Below, piece by piece: positions 8,774 to 17,252 of a stretch of 64,000 nucleotides of DNA. The stretch covers positions 1-64,000 of the forward strand of contig WYBT01000035.1 of assembly GCA_011525785.1 (NCBI GenBank), written 5' to 3'. The first letter of the stretch is position 1; each line of letters starts with the position of its first letter. Source of the DNA: Planctomycetaceae bacterium. Its GTDB lineage: Bacteria > Planctomycetota > UBA1135 > GCA-002686595. A program made the translations under genes and the position numbers. The notes beneath the pieces were generated by a model, which ran no database searches, had not been told where the DNA came from, and was given only the letters and a program-made list of their open reading frames with translations.

Positions 8774-9974
8774 ATGATCACCATCGCCGCCGTTCTTGCC
8801 GCGGCGTTCGCGTCTTCCGCTCTGTCCGAACCCCAGGACGGCAGCGCCGGGTCCATTCGCAGCGCAGGCGCCGAGCAACGCAAGGCCGCGGAACTGGCCC
8901 TGGGTGTCGAAGACGTTCGAGCGCGCGTGAACCTCGCCTCCGGCTGGCTGGTCGAGTCGCAGCGCCCCGACGGCGCCTGGGGCAGCGGTGCGGCCGACTC
9001 GGTGCAGTTTCTGATCTTCTCGGTCGAGACCTTCTACGCCTTCCAGTACGGCGCGAACTCGCTGGCCTTCCTGGCGCTCTCCAGCGTCGAATCCACGCCC
9101 GAAGCGCGACGCGGCGCTCGAACGCGCGCTGGGCTGGCTGATCGATTCGCGCCTGCCCAAGCGCGGCAACGACTGGGACGTCGATTGCTCGTGGGCCGCG
9201 CTGTATGGCTTCCAAGCGCTGGTCGGCGCCGCGCAGGACGCGCGTTTCGCTGCGCCGGAACTGCGCGAGCGCATCCAGCGCCGCGGACTGGAGCTCTACG
9301 CGCTGCTCGAGAAGAACCAGGAGCCGCTCGGCGGCTGGGGCTACTACGAAGGACCGGCGACCTCGCGCCGACCGACGTGGTCGACCTCGTTCTCGACGGC
9401 GTGCGTGATTCCCTCGCTGGTGCGCGCCAGCGAATTGGGCTGGGCGCTCGACGACAAGGTGCTCGCGCGCGCCGTGCGCTACGTCGAGCAGTGCAAGCTG
9501 CCGGGCGGCGCGGTGATGTACGACCTGCGCCCGATCCCGCGCCGGCCGGGCGAGTCGATCGACAACGTCAAGGGCTCGCTGGGCCGCATGCAGGTCGCCA
9601 ACTGGGCGCTGCGCCGCGCGGGCGTGAAGTCGATCACCGACGACGTCGTGCGAGCCGGGCTCGAGAGCTTCTTCGAGCACCATCCGTTCCTCGACGTCGC
9701 GCGCATGCGGCCGATCCCGCACGAGGCCTACTACGCCAACGCGGCGTACTTCTACATGTTCGCGCACTGCTACGCGGCGCAGGCCATCAACGAGCTGCCC
9801 GAAGCCGAGCGCGCCGCCTGGCACAAGCGCTTGCGCGCGCACCTCGCCAAAGTGCAGTGGGAAGACGGCTCGAGCATCGACTTCCCCAACATGAGCTGCA
9901 TGCGCACCGCCGGCACTGCGTTCTCGATCCTCGCCTACCAGGCCGGCCTGCCCGGCGCTCGGCGCACCCTGTGA
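8774..9974 (+). pseudogene. Secreted prenyltransferase/squalene-cyclase-repeat protein, frameshifted near 9107
   Basis: The N-terminus (MITIAAVLAAAFASSALS, export signal) and a toroid repeat WLVESQRPDGAWGSG read in one frame up to SSVESTPEA near 9106. From 9108 the homologous sequence continues in another frame (DAALERALGWLIDSRLPK, then LLEKNQEPLGGWGYYEG) without a stop to 9974. One extra base or two missing bases near 9104-9108 would explain this. The alpha/alpha-toroid repeats match prenyltransferase/squalene oxidase-repeat proteins, common secreted proteins in Planctomycetota without proven enzymatic role. A full-length paralogue sits at 12512-13714. It could be a true pseudogene or a sequencing error; preserved codon structure downstream favours recent damage or error. 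Confidence 0.7.
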
Positions 9975-10000
9975 GCCCCCGTACGGTCCTGTCCCCATCC

Positions 10001-10729
10001 ATGAAGCCCACAACGCTGTCCCTGATCGCCCTCGCCGCCCTCGGCCTCTCGTCCTGTGTCGGACCGTCGGTGCGCGCCGAACGCGCTGCGCCCGCCGAGT
10101 CGAACGCCGCCCGCAACGATTCCAAGGGCGATTCCAAGTCCGACGAAGCAGCGCAACGCAAGAAGCAGCGCGATTTCGCCTACGCGCAGCTCGCGCTCGA
10201 GTCGGCCAAGCTCGACGCCGAGAACGACCTGCGCTCGGGCGAGCGCGGCGTGGCGGCCGCGGAACGTGAGCTGGAGGCCGCCGAGCGCGAGCTCGACCAC
10301 TTCCAGAAGAACGTCAAGGCGCTCGAAGTTGACGAGCGTGCGCTCGCGGTCGAACGCTCCAAGCAGAACGTGGTCGAAGCGGCCGAGGAGCTGGCCGAAC
10401 TCGAGGCCATGTACGCGCAGGAAGACTTCGCCAAGACCACCAAGGAGCTGGTCATGACGCGCGGGCGGACGCGGCTGGAGATGAGCCGGCGCGATCTCGC
10501 CTTGGCCGAGCGGCGCGCGCGCTTCCTGGTCGAGTTCGAGCACGCCAAGCGCGCGCGGGAGTTCGAGGAACGCGTGACCAAGGCGCGCAACGCGCTCGAG
10601 GAAGCGCGCGCGCGGCTGACCAAGCAGAAGCTCGACAAGCGCCTCTCGCTGCTCAAGTCCGAGCACGCGCTCGAGGACGCCCAGCGCGCCCTCGACGAGG
10701 CCAAGCCGGCGGCCCAGCCCGGCGCCTGA
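10001..10729 (+). CDS. Coiled-coil lipoprotein
   Basis: 242 residues. The lipobox LGLSSC (Cys19) predicts a lipid-anchored protein. After a short Ala/Ser/Asp linker, almost the whole protein (about 50-235) is charged heptad-rich helix (AAERELEAAERELDHF, ELAELEAMYAQEDF), a continuous coiled coil such as periplasmic adaptor or spacer proteins use. It follows the prenyltransferase-repeat gene by 26 nt and precedes rsmD by 5 nt, so it is in a tight same-strand run. Function is not recognisable. Confidence 0.82.
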   Translation: MKPTTLSLIALAALGLSSCVGPSVRAERAAPAESNAARNDSKGDSKSDEAAQRKKQRDFAYAQLALESAKLDAENDLRSGERGVAAAERELEAAERELDHFQKNVKALEVDERALAVERSKQNVVEAAEELAELEAMYAQEDFAKTTKELVMTRGRTRLEMSRRDLALAERRARFLVEFEHAKRAREFEERVTKARNALEEARARLTKQKLDKRLSLLKSEHALEDAQRALDEAKPAAQPGA

Positions 10730-10734
10730 ACGCG

Positions 10735-11316
10735 ATGCGCATCATCGCCGGAGAGTTCGGCGGCCGACGGCTCAAGCCGCCGCCCGACGAGCGCACACGT
10801 CCGATGCTCGACCGCGTCCGCGAGGCCGTGTTCTCGAGCCTGGGCGAGCGCGTCGACGGCGCGCGCGTGCTCGATCTGTTCGCCGGGACCGGCAGTCTGG
10901 GGCTCGAGGCCATCAGCCGCGGCGCGGCCCACGCGCGCCTGGTCGAGAGCGACGCCAAGGTCCTCAAGCTGCTGCGCGAGAACGTCGCGGCGCTGGGGAT
11001 CGCGGACCGCGCGCAGGTCGCGCCGGGCGACGCGCTGCGCCGCGAGAGCTGGTCTGCGCGCGGCGACGACACGCGCTATCAGTTGATCTTCGTCGACTCC
11101 CCGTACCCGCTGCTCTCGGGCGCAGCCACGCGGCGACTGCTGCTCAACGCGCTCGACACGCTGACGGGCGAGTGGCTCGATCCGCAGGGGCGGCTGGTGT
11201 TCCACGCGCCGCGCGAAATCGTGGACGTGGCCGAGTTCGGCGCGCACGTGAGCGCCGTCTCGCGCGGCTACGGAACGAGCGACATCTGGTACCTCGAGCC
11301 CAAGACCGCGCCGTGA
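10735..11316 (+). CDS. rsmD: RsmD-family 16S rRNA (guanine-N2) methyltransferase
   Basis: Probably methylates G966 of 16S rRNA using SAM. 193 residues, typical for RsmD. The family N-terminus RIIAGEFGGRRL...TRPM...VREAVFSSL is present, as is the SAM motif LDLFAGTGSLGLEAISRGA. The catalytic motif IV reads VDSPYP where the family normally has DPPY, a Pro-to-Ser change. Its stop overlaps the GTG of nagA (GTGA), implying coupled translation. Confidence 0.9.
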   Translation: MRIIAGEFGGRRLKPPPDERTRPMLDRVREAVFSSLGERVDGARVLDLFAGTGSLGLEAISRGAAHARLVESDAKVLKLLRENVAALGIADRAQVAPGDALRRESWSARGDDTRYQLIFVDSPYPLLSGAATRRLLLNALDTLTGEWLDPQGRLVFHAPREIVDVAEFGAHVSAVSRGYGTSDIWYLEPKTAP

Positions 11317-12494
11317 GCTTGCAACCGGCCGCCAATCAGGTGCTCGAAGGACGCCTCCTGATCGACGGGCGGCTCAGTCCGGGTCGTCTGGTTCTGGCGG
11401 CCGGACGCATCGCGGCGATCGAGCCGCTGTCGCTCGAGCGCACGCTCACCAGCATGCCGATCCTCGCGCCGGGGCTGGTCGATCTGCACGTGCACGGCTA
11501 CGGCGGCGCCGATCCGATCGAGCAGCTCGAAGGCATGGCCCGGGCGCTCGCGCGCGCTGGCACTACGGCCTTCCAACCGACGTTGTTTCCCGCTGCGCCG
11601 GCGCTGCTCGGCCCGCTGTGCCAGCGCGTGTGGGACGCCGCGGGGCGCTTGCCCGCGGGCTGCGCGCGCGCGGTGGGGCTGCACCTCGAAGGTCCGTTCG
11701 TGAACCGCGAGCGCGCGGGCGCTTTGCCGCTCGAGGACCTCGCCGATCCGTCGGTGCAGGGCTTGCGCGAGATCCTGGGCCCGGCCAGCGGCGATGGACG
11801 CGGCGTGCGGACAGTCACGCTCGCGCCCGAGCTGCCCGGAAGCGCGGAGTTGATCGCGGAGCTCGTGCGCTGCGGCGTGCGCGTCTCGCTGGGGCACTCG
11901 AAGGCGAGCGCCGACGACGCGCGCCGCGCGGTGCGTTCGGGTGCGCGCGGCGCCACGCACCTGTTCAACGCGATGAACGGCATCCACCACCGCGAGGTCG
12001 GCCTGGCGGGCTTCTCGCTGATCGATCGCACGCTCACGGCGGAGCTGATCGGCGATCTCGTGCACGTCGGCCCCGAGGCGGTCGAACTGGCGCTCGCGGC
12101 GCGCGGACCCGGCGGGCTGGCGCTGGTGAGCGATGCGCTGCGCGGCGCGGGCACGGGCTGCGACGTGTTCCATTCGCACGGCCGCGAGCACGTGATTCGC
12201 GAGGGCACGGCCTACTACCCGCCGCAGGGCGCGCGCACGGAGCTGCAACTCGCCGGCACGGCGATGGGGCAGCTCGAAATGGTGCGCCGACTGGTCAAGC
12301 GCGGCGTGGTGGGCATCGAGGACGCGCTGACCATGGCCAGCGCGACGCCCGCGCGCGCGCTGGGGCTGGAGCGCGAACTCGGCACGCTCTCGGTCGGCGC
12401 CCGCGCGGACGTGATCGTGCTCTACGGGCCCGGGCTCGAGCTGCGCCGCGTGCTCGTCGGTGGTGTCGACGTGGAGTTGTCGCAGGTCGTCTAG
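11313..12494 (+). CDS. nagA: N-acetylglucosamine-6-phosphate deacetylase
   Basis: Amidohydrolase that removes the acetyl group from GlcNAc-6-P in amino-sugar and peptidoglycan recycling. 393 residues from GTG 11313. Signatures are the metal-site HVHGYGG near residue 59, GLHLEGPFVN with the metal-binding Glu, SLGHSKA, ATHLFNAMNGIHHRE and the catalytic Asp in LVSDALRGAG. The C-terminal beta-sandwich (LGTLSVGARADVIVLY) is intact. No nagB or nagE lies nearby, so it may serve recycling more than uptake. Confidence 0.93.
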   Translation: MSLQPAANQVLEGRLLIDGRLSPGRLVLAAGRIAAIEPLSLERTLTSMPILAPGLVDLHVHGYGGADPIEQLEGMARALARAGTTAFQPTLFPAAPALLGPLCQRVWDAAGRLPAGCARAVGLHLEGPFVNRERAGALPLEDLADPSVQGLREILGPASGDGRGVRTVTLAPELPGSAELIAELVRCGVRVSLGHSKASADDARRAVRSGARGATHLFNAMNGIHHREVGLAGFSLIDRTLTAELIGDLVHVGPEAVELALAARGPGGLALVSDALRGAGTGCDVFHSHGREHVIREGTAYYPPQGARTELQLAGTAMGQLEMVRRLVKRGVVGIEDALTMASATPARALGLERELGTLSVGARADVIVLYGPGLELRRVLVGGVDVELSQVV

Positions 12495-12511
12495 TCGTCG
12501 AGGTCGGTTCC

Positions 12512-13714
12512 ATGTTCGTTCGCGTGCTCTCACCGTTCGTGCTCGTCTGCGCTTCGTTTTCGTTCGCTGCACCTCGCGAGGAGGAATCCGCGCCGCCCGC
12601 CGCGGCCAAGCTCGACGTCGACGGCGCCGTGGGCCGCGCCGTGGTGCGCATCGTCGAGCTGCAGGAGTCGCTCGCCGCGCCGAAGAAGAACGGCAAGGCG
12701 CCGGCGGCGAACGAGTGGCCCTACCAAGGCGTCTACCGCGAGAGCGAGGACGTCTCGCCGATCGGCTACCGCGTGGGCGGCACCGCGATCTGCGCCTGGG
12801 CGTTGTGCGAGTCGCCGCAGTACGCGCAGTCCAAGGACGCGCAGGCCGCAGTCGAACGCGGCGTGGGCTTCATCCTCGAACTGCTCGAGCACGAGCGCAT
12901 GAGCGAGGACTTCATCGGCGGCTACGACGTGCGCGGCTGGGGCCACACGTACGCGCTGCAGTTGTTTTTGGCGCTGCGCGCGAAGCAGGCGCTCCCCAAG
13001 AAGCACGCCGCCGCCGTCGAACGCGCCATCCCGGCGTTGGTCAAGCTGCTCGAGGTCACCGAGATCGTCGACACCGGCGGTTGGAACTACTCGCGCCGCG
13101 GCGGCGGCAAGGCGCAGGCGCCGGCCTCGCCCTTCATGACCGCGCCGACGTTGCTCGCGCTCTACCAGGCGCGGGCTCAGGGCGAGAAGGTCGACGCGAA
13201 GGTGGTCGAGCGCGCGCTCGCGGCGCTCGAGTCCTGCCGCAACGAGCAGGGCGTGATTCCCTACACGACCGCCGGCGGGCGCGATGAGTGGCCGGGCGCG
13301 ATCGGGCGCACGCCGGTGACCGAGGTCGCGTTGCTGCTCGCCGGGCGCTCCGACGTGGCGCGCGTGCGCACCGCGCTCGAGAACTTCTTCGAGCACTGGG
13401 AGTGGCTCGAAAAGCGTCGCAAGGGGACCGGCACTCACGTGCCGCCCTACGGAATTGCGCCTTACTACTTCTTCTACGCGCACGCTTACGCGGCGCTGGC
13501 GATCGAGGCGTTGCCCGAGAGCGAGCGACCCGCGCTGCGCACGCGCTTGTACGAGCGCCTGTTCCAGGTGCGCGAGCCCTCGGGCGGCTGGAACGACCGC
13601 GTGTTCGAACGCAGCGAGAACTACGGCACGGCCATGGCGCTGCTGGCGTTCCTGGCCCCGGGGATCGAGCCCGCGCCCGCGTGGCCGGACGCCAGCGCGC
13701 CGGAAAAGCGCTGA
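12512..13714 (+). CDS. Secreted prenyltransferase/squalene-oxidase-repeat protein
   Basis: 400 residues with an N-terminal export signal (MFVRVLSPFVLVCASFSFAAP). The rest is an all-helical toroid with repeats such as RGVGFILELLEHERMSEDFIGGYD, DTGGWNYSRRG and QVREPSGGWNDRVF, the G-G-W/Q-x-x-x-G-G-W pattern of prenyltransferase and squalene-cyclase domains. The DXDD motif of true squalene-hopene cyclases is absent, so terpene chemistry is unlikely. It is intact, unlike the related gene at 8774-9974. It starts 17 nt after nagA. Confidence 0.83.
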   Translation: MFVRVLSPFVLVCASFSFAAPREEESAPPAAAKLDVDGAVGRAVVRIVELQESLAAPKKNGKAPAANEWPYQGVYRESEDVSPIGYRVGGTAICAWALCESPQYAQSKDAQAAVERGVGFILELLEHERMSEDFIGGYDVRGWGHTYALQLFLALRAKQALPKKHAAAVERAIPALVKLLEVTEIVDTGGWNYSRRGGGKAQAPASPFMTAPTLLALYQARAQGEKVDAKVVERALAALESCRNEQGVIPYTTAGGRDEWPGAIGRTPVTEVALLLAGRSDVARVRTALENFFEHWEWLEKRRKGTGTHVPPYGIAPYYFFYAHAYAALAIEALPESERPALRTRLYERLFQVREPSGGWNDRVFERSENYGTAMALLAFLAPGIEPAPAWPDASAPEKR

Positions 13715-13991
13715 CGCCGGGCGACCGGGTTGGGGACAGGGGCGGGACTCGCGCGGAGCGCCACGGGTCGGCGCCTCACGGAAGAGGTGCTCCCGCGCCG
13801 ACGATTCACTTTTCGTTCGGGCGCTCGCTCCGGCGGACCGTTCGGGCGTAGCATCGATTCCGCACGCAAGCCTCCTGTGCCGGGTTTGCGCACGTGTTCA
13901 ACGCGCGCGAGTCCAGTCCAGGTCTTGTCGTGTTCACTTCCCAACTCGACGTTCGACTCTTCTTCTCGGATTGAACTCCACAGGAGCATCC

Positions 13992-15182
13992 ATGCGATTC
14001 CACCGTGGTGCGATCTGGGCGGCTGGCGCCTGCGCGCTGACTGGAGCGGCCTTCGTCTCGCCGACAACGGGCGATGAAGCCGTCTCCGGTTCAGCGACGC
14101 TCTCGTTCCAAGCCGCTCCGGACTGGTCCTTCATCCTGCCGCGCGAACAGTGGTTCAGCGCGATCGACTCAGTCGGCGTGCCGCACGCCGGCAACCCCTC
14201 GGGCTTCCTCGCCGAACAGACCGGTGTGATGGCCCTCGAGCTCGACACCAACGGTGACGACAAGCTCGATGAGACGGTCAAGGGCTCGTCGGGCTTCGCC
14301 AAGCTGCGCGGCAAGACGTCCGACGGCAAGCAGCTCGACTACGCCGTCCGCATCAAGTACGACCGCAACTACCAGTGGTCGCCGTCGTGCTTCATGAGCG
14401 GCAAGGTGCTGGGCGTCGTGGTGCGCGTGATCGACCAGAACGGCAACGGCCGCTACGACGACTTCGGCGAGGACGCGATCGCGATCGGCGCCACGAGCGC
14501 CTGCAGCTTCCTCTCGAAGGTCGTGAACATCGACGGCGTGCTGTACGACTTCGAAATCACCGCCGACGGTTCGCGCATCGACGTCAAGCCCTACGCGGGC
14601 AAGAGCGGCAAGCTCGACCTGGTGAGCAAGTTCGTCAGCCACGGCGACCTGCTCTCGGCCGTGGTGAAGAACGGCGATGTGTCGTTCAACCTCGCGGGCG
14701 CGCGCTCGGGGATGCTCGTCCCCGAAGGCAAGTACGAGTTCGTGTCGGGCTTCGTCAAGAAGGCCGGCGAGAGCGCCTGGATCAAGCGCGGTCGCGCGAC
14801 CCCGCTGGTGGTCGAGGCCGCAGCGCCGACGACGCTCGCCTGGGGCGGGCCGGTGTTCGCCGAGTTCGACTACTCGCACCTGGGCGAGGAAGTCGTGGTG
14901 TCGCCCAACGTCGCGTTCTACGGCCAGGCGGGCGAGGAGTACGGCCCGTTCGCGCCGGAAGCCAAGAGCCCCAAGATCCTGATCACCGACAAGAAGACGG
15001 GGAAGCTGGTCGACTCCGGTCGATTCGGCGGGTGTTGAGGGGGCGGCTTCTCGGAGTACACCGGGCGTGTACCCAAGGATGCTGAGCCGGAAGTGACCCT
15101 CGAACACAAGCGCCTGATCTTCGGCGACATCGCCGGACGCGACCGCCGCAAGGCCGGGCCGCGCAGCCCCGCGGGGCGTTGA
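13992..15182 (+). CDS. Candidate secreted selenoprotein with Cys-Sec motif (in-frame UGA at 15036-15038)
   Basis: CAGGAG precedes the ATG at 13992. Residues 1-25 form an export signal. Two acidic loops resemble calcium-binding turns (DTNGDDKLDETV near 84, DQNGNGRYDDFGED near 152). Conventional reading stops at TGA 15036 after GRFGGC, giving 348 residues. In the same frame another 47 codons follow with high G/C at third positions and protein-like sequence (GGGFSEYTGRVPKDAE, VTLEHKRLIFGDIAG) to a TGA at 15180; the other two frames close within about 60 nt. If UGA is read as selenocysteine the product is 396 residues with a Cys-Sec pair, usually redox-active. A hairpin sits 18-34 nt after the UGA and a UUCG terminator follows the second stop. 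The family is not one I recognise. Inference, but strengthened by the clear Sec peroxiredoxin at 63 kb. Confidence 0.72.
15044..15089 (+). promoter_or_regulatory. Candidate bacterial SECIS element
   Basis: Starts 6 nt after the in-frame UGA. GTACAC (15056-15061) pairs perfectly with GTGTAC (15067-15072) around the loop CGGGC, and CGGCT (15044-15048) can pair with AGCCG (15085-15089) as a lower stem. The apical loop is 24-28 nt after the UGA, within the usual window for SelB-binding hairpins. Found by eye; not scored with a SECIS model. Confidence 0.5.
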
Positions 15183-15212
15183 TCGGTCGGCTGCGGAGAA
15201 CGCGGTCCAAGT

Positions 15213-15253
15213 GCGAGCGGGCGGTCCTTCGGGGCCGCCCGCTCGCGTTTCTC
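15213..15253 (+). terminator. Intrinsic terminator with UUCG tetraloop
   Basis: GCGAGCGGGCGG (15213-15224) pairs perfectly with CCGCCCGCTCGC (15235-15246), extended inward to a C(UUCG)G tetraloop, followed by GTTTCTC. It lies 31 nt after the TGA at 15182 but 175 nt after the TGA at 15038, which fits the longer reading of the preceding gene. In the rest of 15183-15481 (about 300 bp) I see no gene. Confidence 0.8.
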
Positions 15254-15481
15254 GGCGTGAAGTCGGGCGCTGTCGCGGCGCGGACTCGTGCGCGGCGCTC
15301 CACGGCAAGTCGCGTGAAGCGCAGTGTGCGCCTTGCGTGAGTTCGCGCGCGCCGCACTCGCCTGGATCGGAGTCGAGCGCACAATCTCGAGCCATCGCGC
15401 GCAACTTCGCGCCGACGTTTCCATAGCTCTCGCCGTGCACTCGGCGCCCAGCCGGCGCCGACACTTCCAAAGGAGCCACGC

Positions 15482-15928
15482 ATGCAACTCGAAGAACTCG
15501 CCGCCCGTGTCCGTTCGCTCGAAGACGAGAATCGCAGACTCAAGACCAGGACGCGCCGCTGGGGGCTCGCGCTCGCCGCGCTCGGCGGTGTCGCAGCGCT
15601 CTCGAGCATGACCGCGGTGGTCTGCGAGACCGTGTGGGCCGAACGCTTCGTGCTCAAGGACTCGCGCGGCCGCCAGCGCGGCTTCATCACCGCCTATGAG
15701 ACCGGCGGCGCGCCGCAGCTCGCGCTGCTCGACGCCAAGGGCGGGCGAGCGCTGACCTTCGGAGTCGACGACGCGGGCCGCGGCTACTTCGAAGTCGCGG
15801 GCGCCGACGGCCCCGTGCGCAGCCACTTCAACGTCTCGCCCGAGGGCAAGGCCGGCATCGAGCCGCAGCCTGCGGACAAGCCGAAGGAATCCAAGAAGGA
15901 CGGCGAGGTCGCGGCGCTCTCGCGCTGA
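15482..15928 (+). CDS. Membrane-anchored protein of unknown function
   Basis: 148 residues, with AAAGGAG upstream of the ATG. Residues 1-25 form a short coiled coil (LEELAARVRSLEDENRRLK), then comes a hydrophobic segment (about 28-50) ending in a Cys. A beta-rich domain follows with ERFVLKDSRGRQRGFITAYETGG and LLDAKGGRALTFGVDD. The tail is Lys/Glu-rich. The pattern 'coiled coil, TM, F-x-L-x-D-x-x-G' recurs in bacterial hypotheticals. I do not assign a role. Confidence 0.75.
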   Translation: MQLEELAARVRSLEDENRRLKTRTRRWGLALAALGGVAALSSMTAVVCETVWAERFVLKDSRGRQRGFITAYETGGAPQLALLDAKGGRALTFGVDDAGRGYFEVAGADGPVRSHFNVSPEGKAGIEPQPADKPKESKKDGEVAALSR

Positions 15929-16000
15929 GCGCGCGCCCGAAATCTGCCCCAGCGCTTCAGTCGCCGCGCGCTCGGCCCATCGGCCCTGCGCGCGGCGTCG

Positions 16001-16414
16001 TTATTTGGGCGGCGGCACGAGGAAGAAGCGGCCCACCTGCGCCTCGAACGTGCTGCCGTCCTCGCGCTCGAAGGTGTAGCTGCCTTCCATGGTGCCCCAC
16101 GCGGTGCGCAGCGGGCAGGTGCTCGAGTAAGCGAAGCTCTCGCCCGGCGCGAGGCGCGGCGTCTTGCCGACCACGCCCGGCCCGCGCACGTCTTCGCGCT
16201 GGTTGTCGGCGTCGAGGATGATCCAGTGCCGCGAGCGCAGGCGCGCCGGCGCGTCGCCGTCGTTGCTGATGACGATGCGGTAGGCGTAGAGCCAGCGGCT
16301 GTAGTCGGGGTCGGATTGCGACTCGACCCACTGCGCGCGCGCCTGAACGCGGATGCCTTCGGTGGTCGTGTCGGAGCCTGTGTCTCGGGCCGCGGTGGTC
16401 TTGGAGGTGTTCAT
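16001..16414 (-). CDS. apaG: ApaG/DUF525 domain protein
   Basis: Cytoplasmic protein of 137 residues with the ApaG fibronectin-III-like fold. Signatures are YRIVISNDGDAPARLRSRHWIILDADN, VRGPGVVGKTPRLAPGE and YSSTCPLRTAWGTMEGSY. ApaG homologues are linked to Co2+ resistance and Ap4A metabolism in enterobacteria, but the biochemical role is unproven. Single gene, convergent with the preceding membrane-protein gene. Confidence 0.93.
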   Translation of the reverse strand: MNTSKTTAARDTGSDTTTEGIRVQARAQWVESQSDPDYSRWLYAYRIVISNDGDAPARLRSRHWIILDADNQREDVRGPGVVGKTPRLAPGESFAYSSTCPLRTAWGTMEGSYTFEREDGSTFEAQVGRFFLVPPPK

Positions 16415-16682
16415 GCTGGTTCGCGGGGGGCTGGGACCACCCTAACCGCGCGGGTGCGCAGTTCGAGCGCCGCGCTGCTCGTTCGCGCGTGGGCTGGGCT
16501 TTTTTTGCGGCCGCGCCGGGGACGAGTTTCCGTGGTTCCCCGCGCAGCGCCGTCGTCGCGCCGCGCCCATCCATGAGCATGCTCCGCTTCGCGCTGTCCT
16601 CGCTCGTCCTCGGCCGGGCCCGGCCCGGGCGGCGGCTCGCCGGCGCAGCTTCCGCAAGCGCCCGTAGGATGGTTCGCGCCGC

Positions 16683-17252
16683 ATGGAGCGCGCCGCTTCG
16701 ATCACGCAGGTCTTCGAGCGCTGGCGCGCCGGGGATCCACCGTCGCGTGAGCTGCTCGCCAGCCTGCTCTACGAGGAGCTGCGGTCCCTGGCCGGCAGCC
16801 AGCTGCGCGCGCACCCGGGCCACGCCACGTTGCAGCCCACGGCGCTCGTGCACGAGGTCTACTTGAAGCTCCACGGGGCGAACTCGGAGCGCTGGCGCGA
16901 CCGCGAGCACTTCCTCGCCGTCGCGGCCACGGCCATGCGCCAGGTGCTGATCGACTACGCGCGCGCCAAGTCGAGCGACAAGCGCGGGGGCGAGTGGCGG
17001 CGCGCGACGCTCGACCGGCTGCTGGACTTCGTCGAGACCCACGAGGTCGAGATCGAACGCCTCGACTCGGCGCTCACCAAGCTCTCAGGGCTCAGCGAAC
17101 GCCAGGCGCGGGTCGTGGAGCTGCGCGTGTTCGGCGGGCTGACCAACGAGGAGATCGCGCGCGTGCTCGAGGTTGGCGTCACGACCGTGAAGAGCGAATG
17201 GCAGTTCGCGCGCGCCTGGCTCAAGCGCGAGTTGAGTGCGCGCGCGCCGTGA
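16683..17252 (+). CDS. ECF RNA polymerase sigma factor (TIGR02999-like)
   Basis: 189-residue sigma-70 family ECF factor of the type abundant in Planctomycetota and Acidobacteria. Region 2 includes QPTALVHEVYLKLHG and HFLAVAATAMRQVLIDYARAK, a hallmark of this subgroup. Region 4 contains LSERQARVVELRVFGGLTNEEIARVLEVGVTTVKSEWQ, the helix-turn-helix for -35 recognition. The stop overlaps the GTG of the kinase gene by 3 bases of a GTGA, so both are made together. In this subgroup the adjacent kinase is thought to control the sigma factor, replacing a classical anti-sigma. TAGGAT at 16665-16670 could be its -10 box. Confidence 0.93.
   Translation: MERAASITQVFERWRAGDPPSRELLASLLYEELRSLAGSQLRAHPGHATLQPTALVHEVYLKLHGANSERWRDREHFLAVAATAMRQVLIDYARAKSSDKRGGEWRRATLDRLLDFVETHEVEIERLDSALTKLSGLSERQARVVELRVFGGLTNEEIARVLEVGVTTVKSEWQFARAWLKRELSARAP

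Noticed and set aside
9100..9110. Recoded stop considered as explanation for the split prenyltransferase-like gene
   Set aside because: The two halves are in different frames, so a UGA readthrough cannot join them.
8690..10729. One continuous 679-codon plus-strand reading frame through the prenyltransferase-like gene and the lipoprotein
   Set aside because: After 9107 the homologous sequence is in another frame and the lipoprotein has its own start and lipobox, so the fusion is only an accident of a frameshift plus a shared frame.
16612..16625. 14-bp palindrome GGCCGGGCCCGGCC upstream of the ECF sigma gene
   Set aside because: Such G/C palindromes are expected by chance at this base composition, and there is no regulator context.
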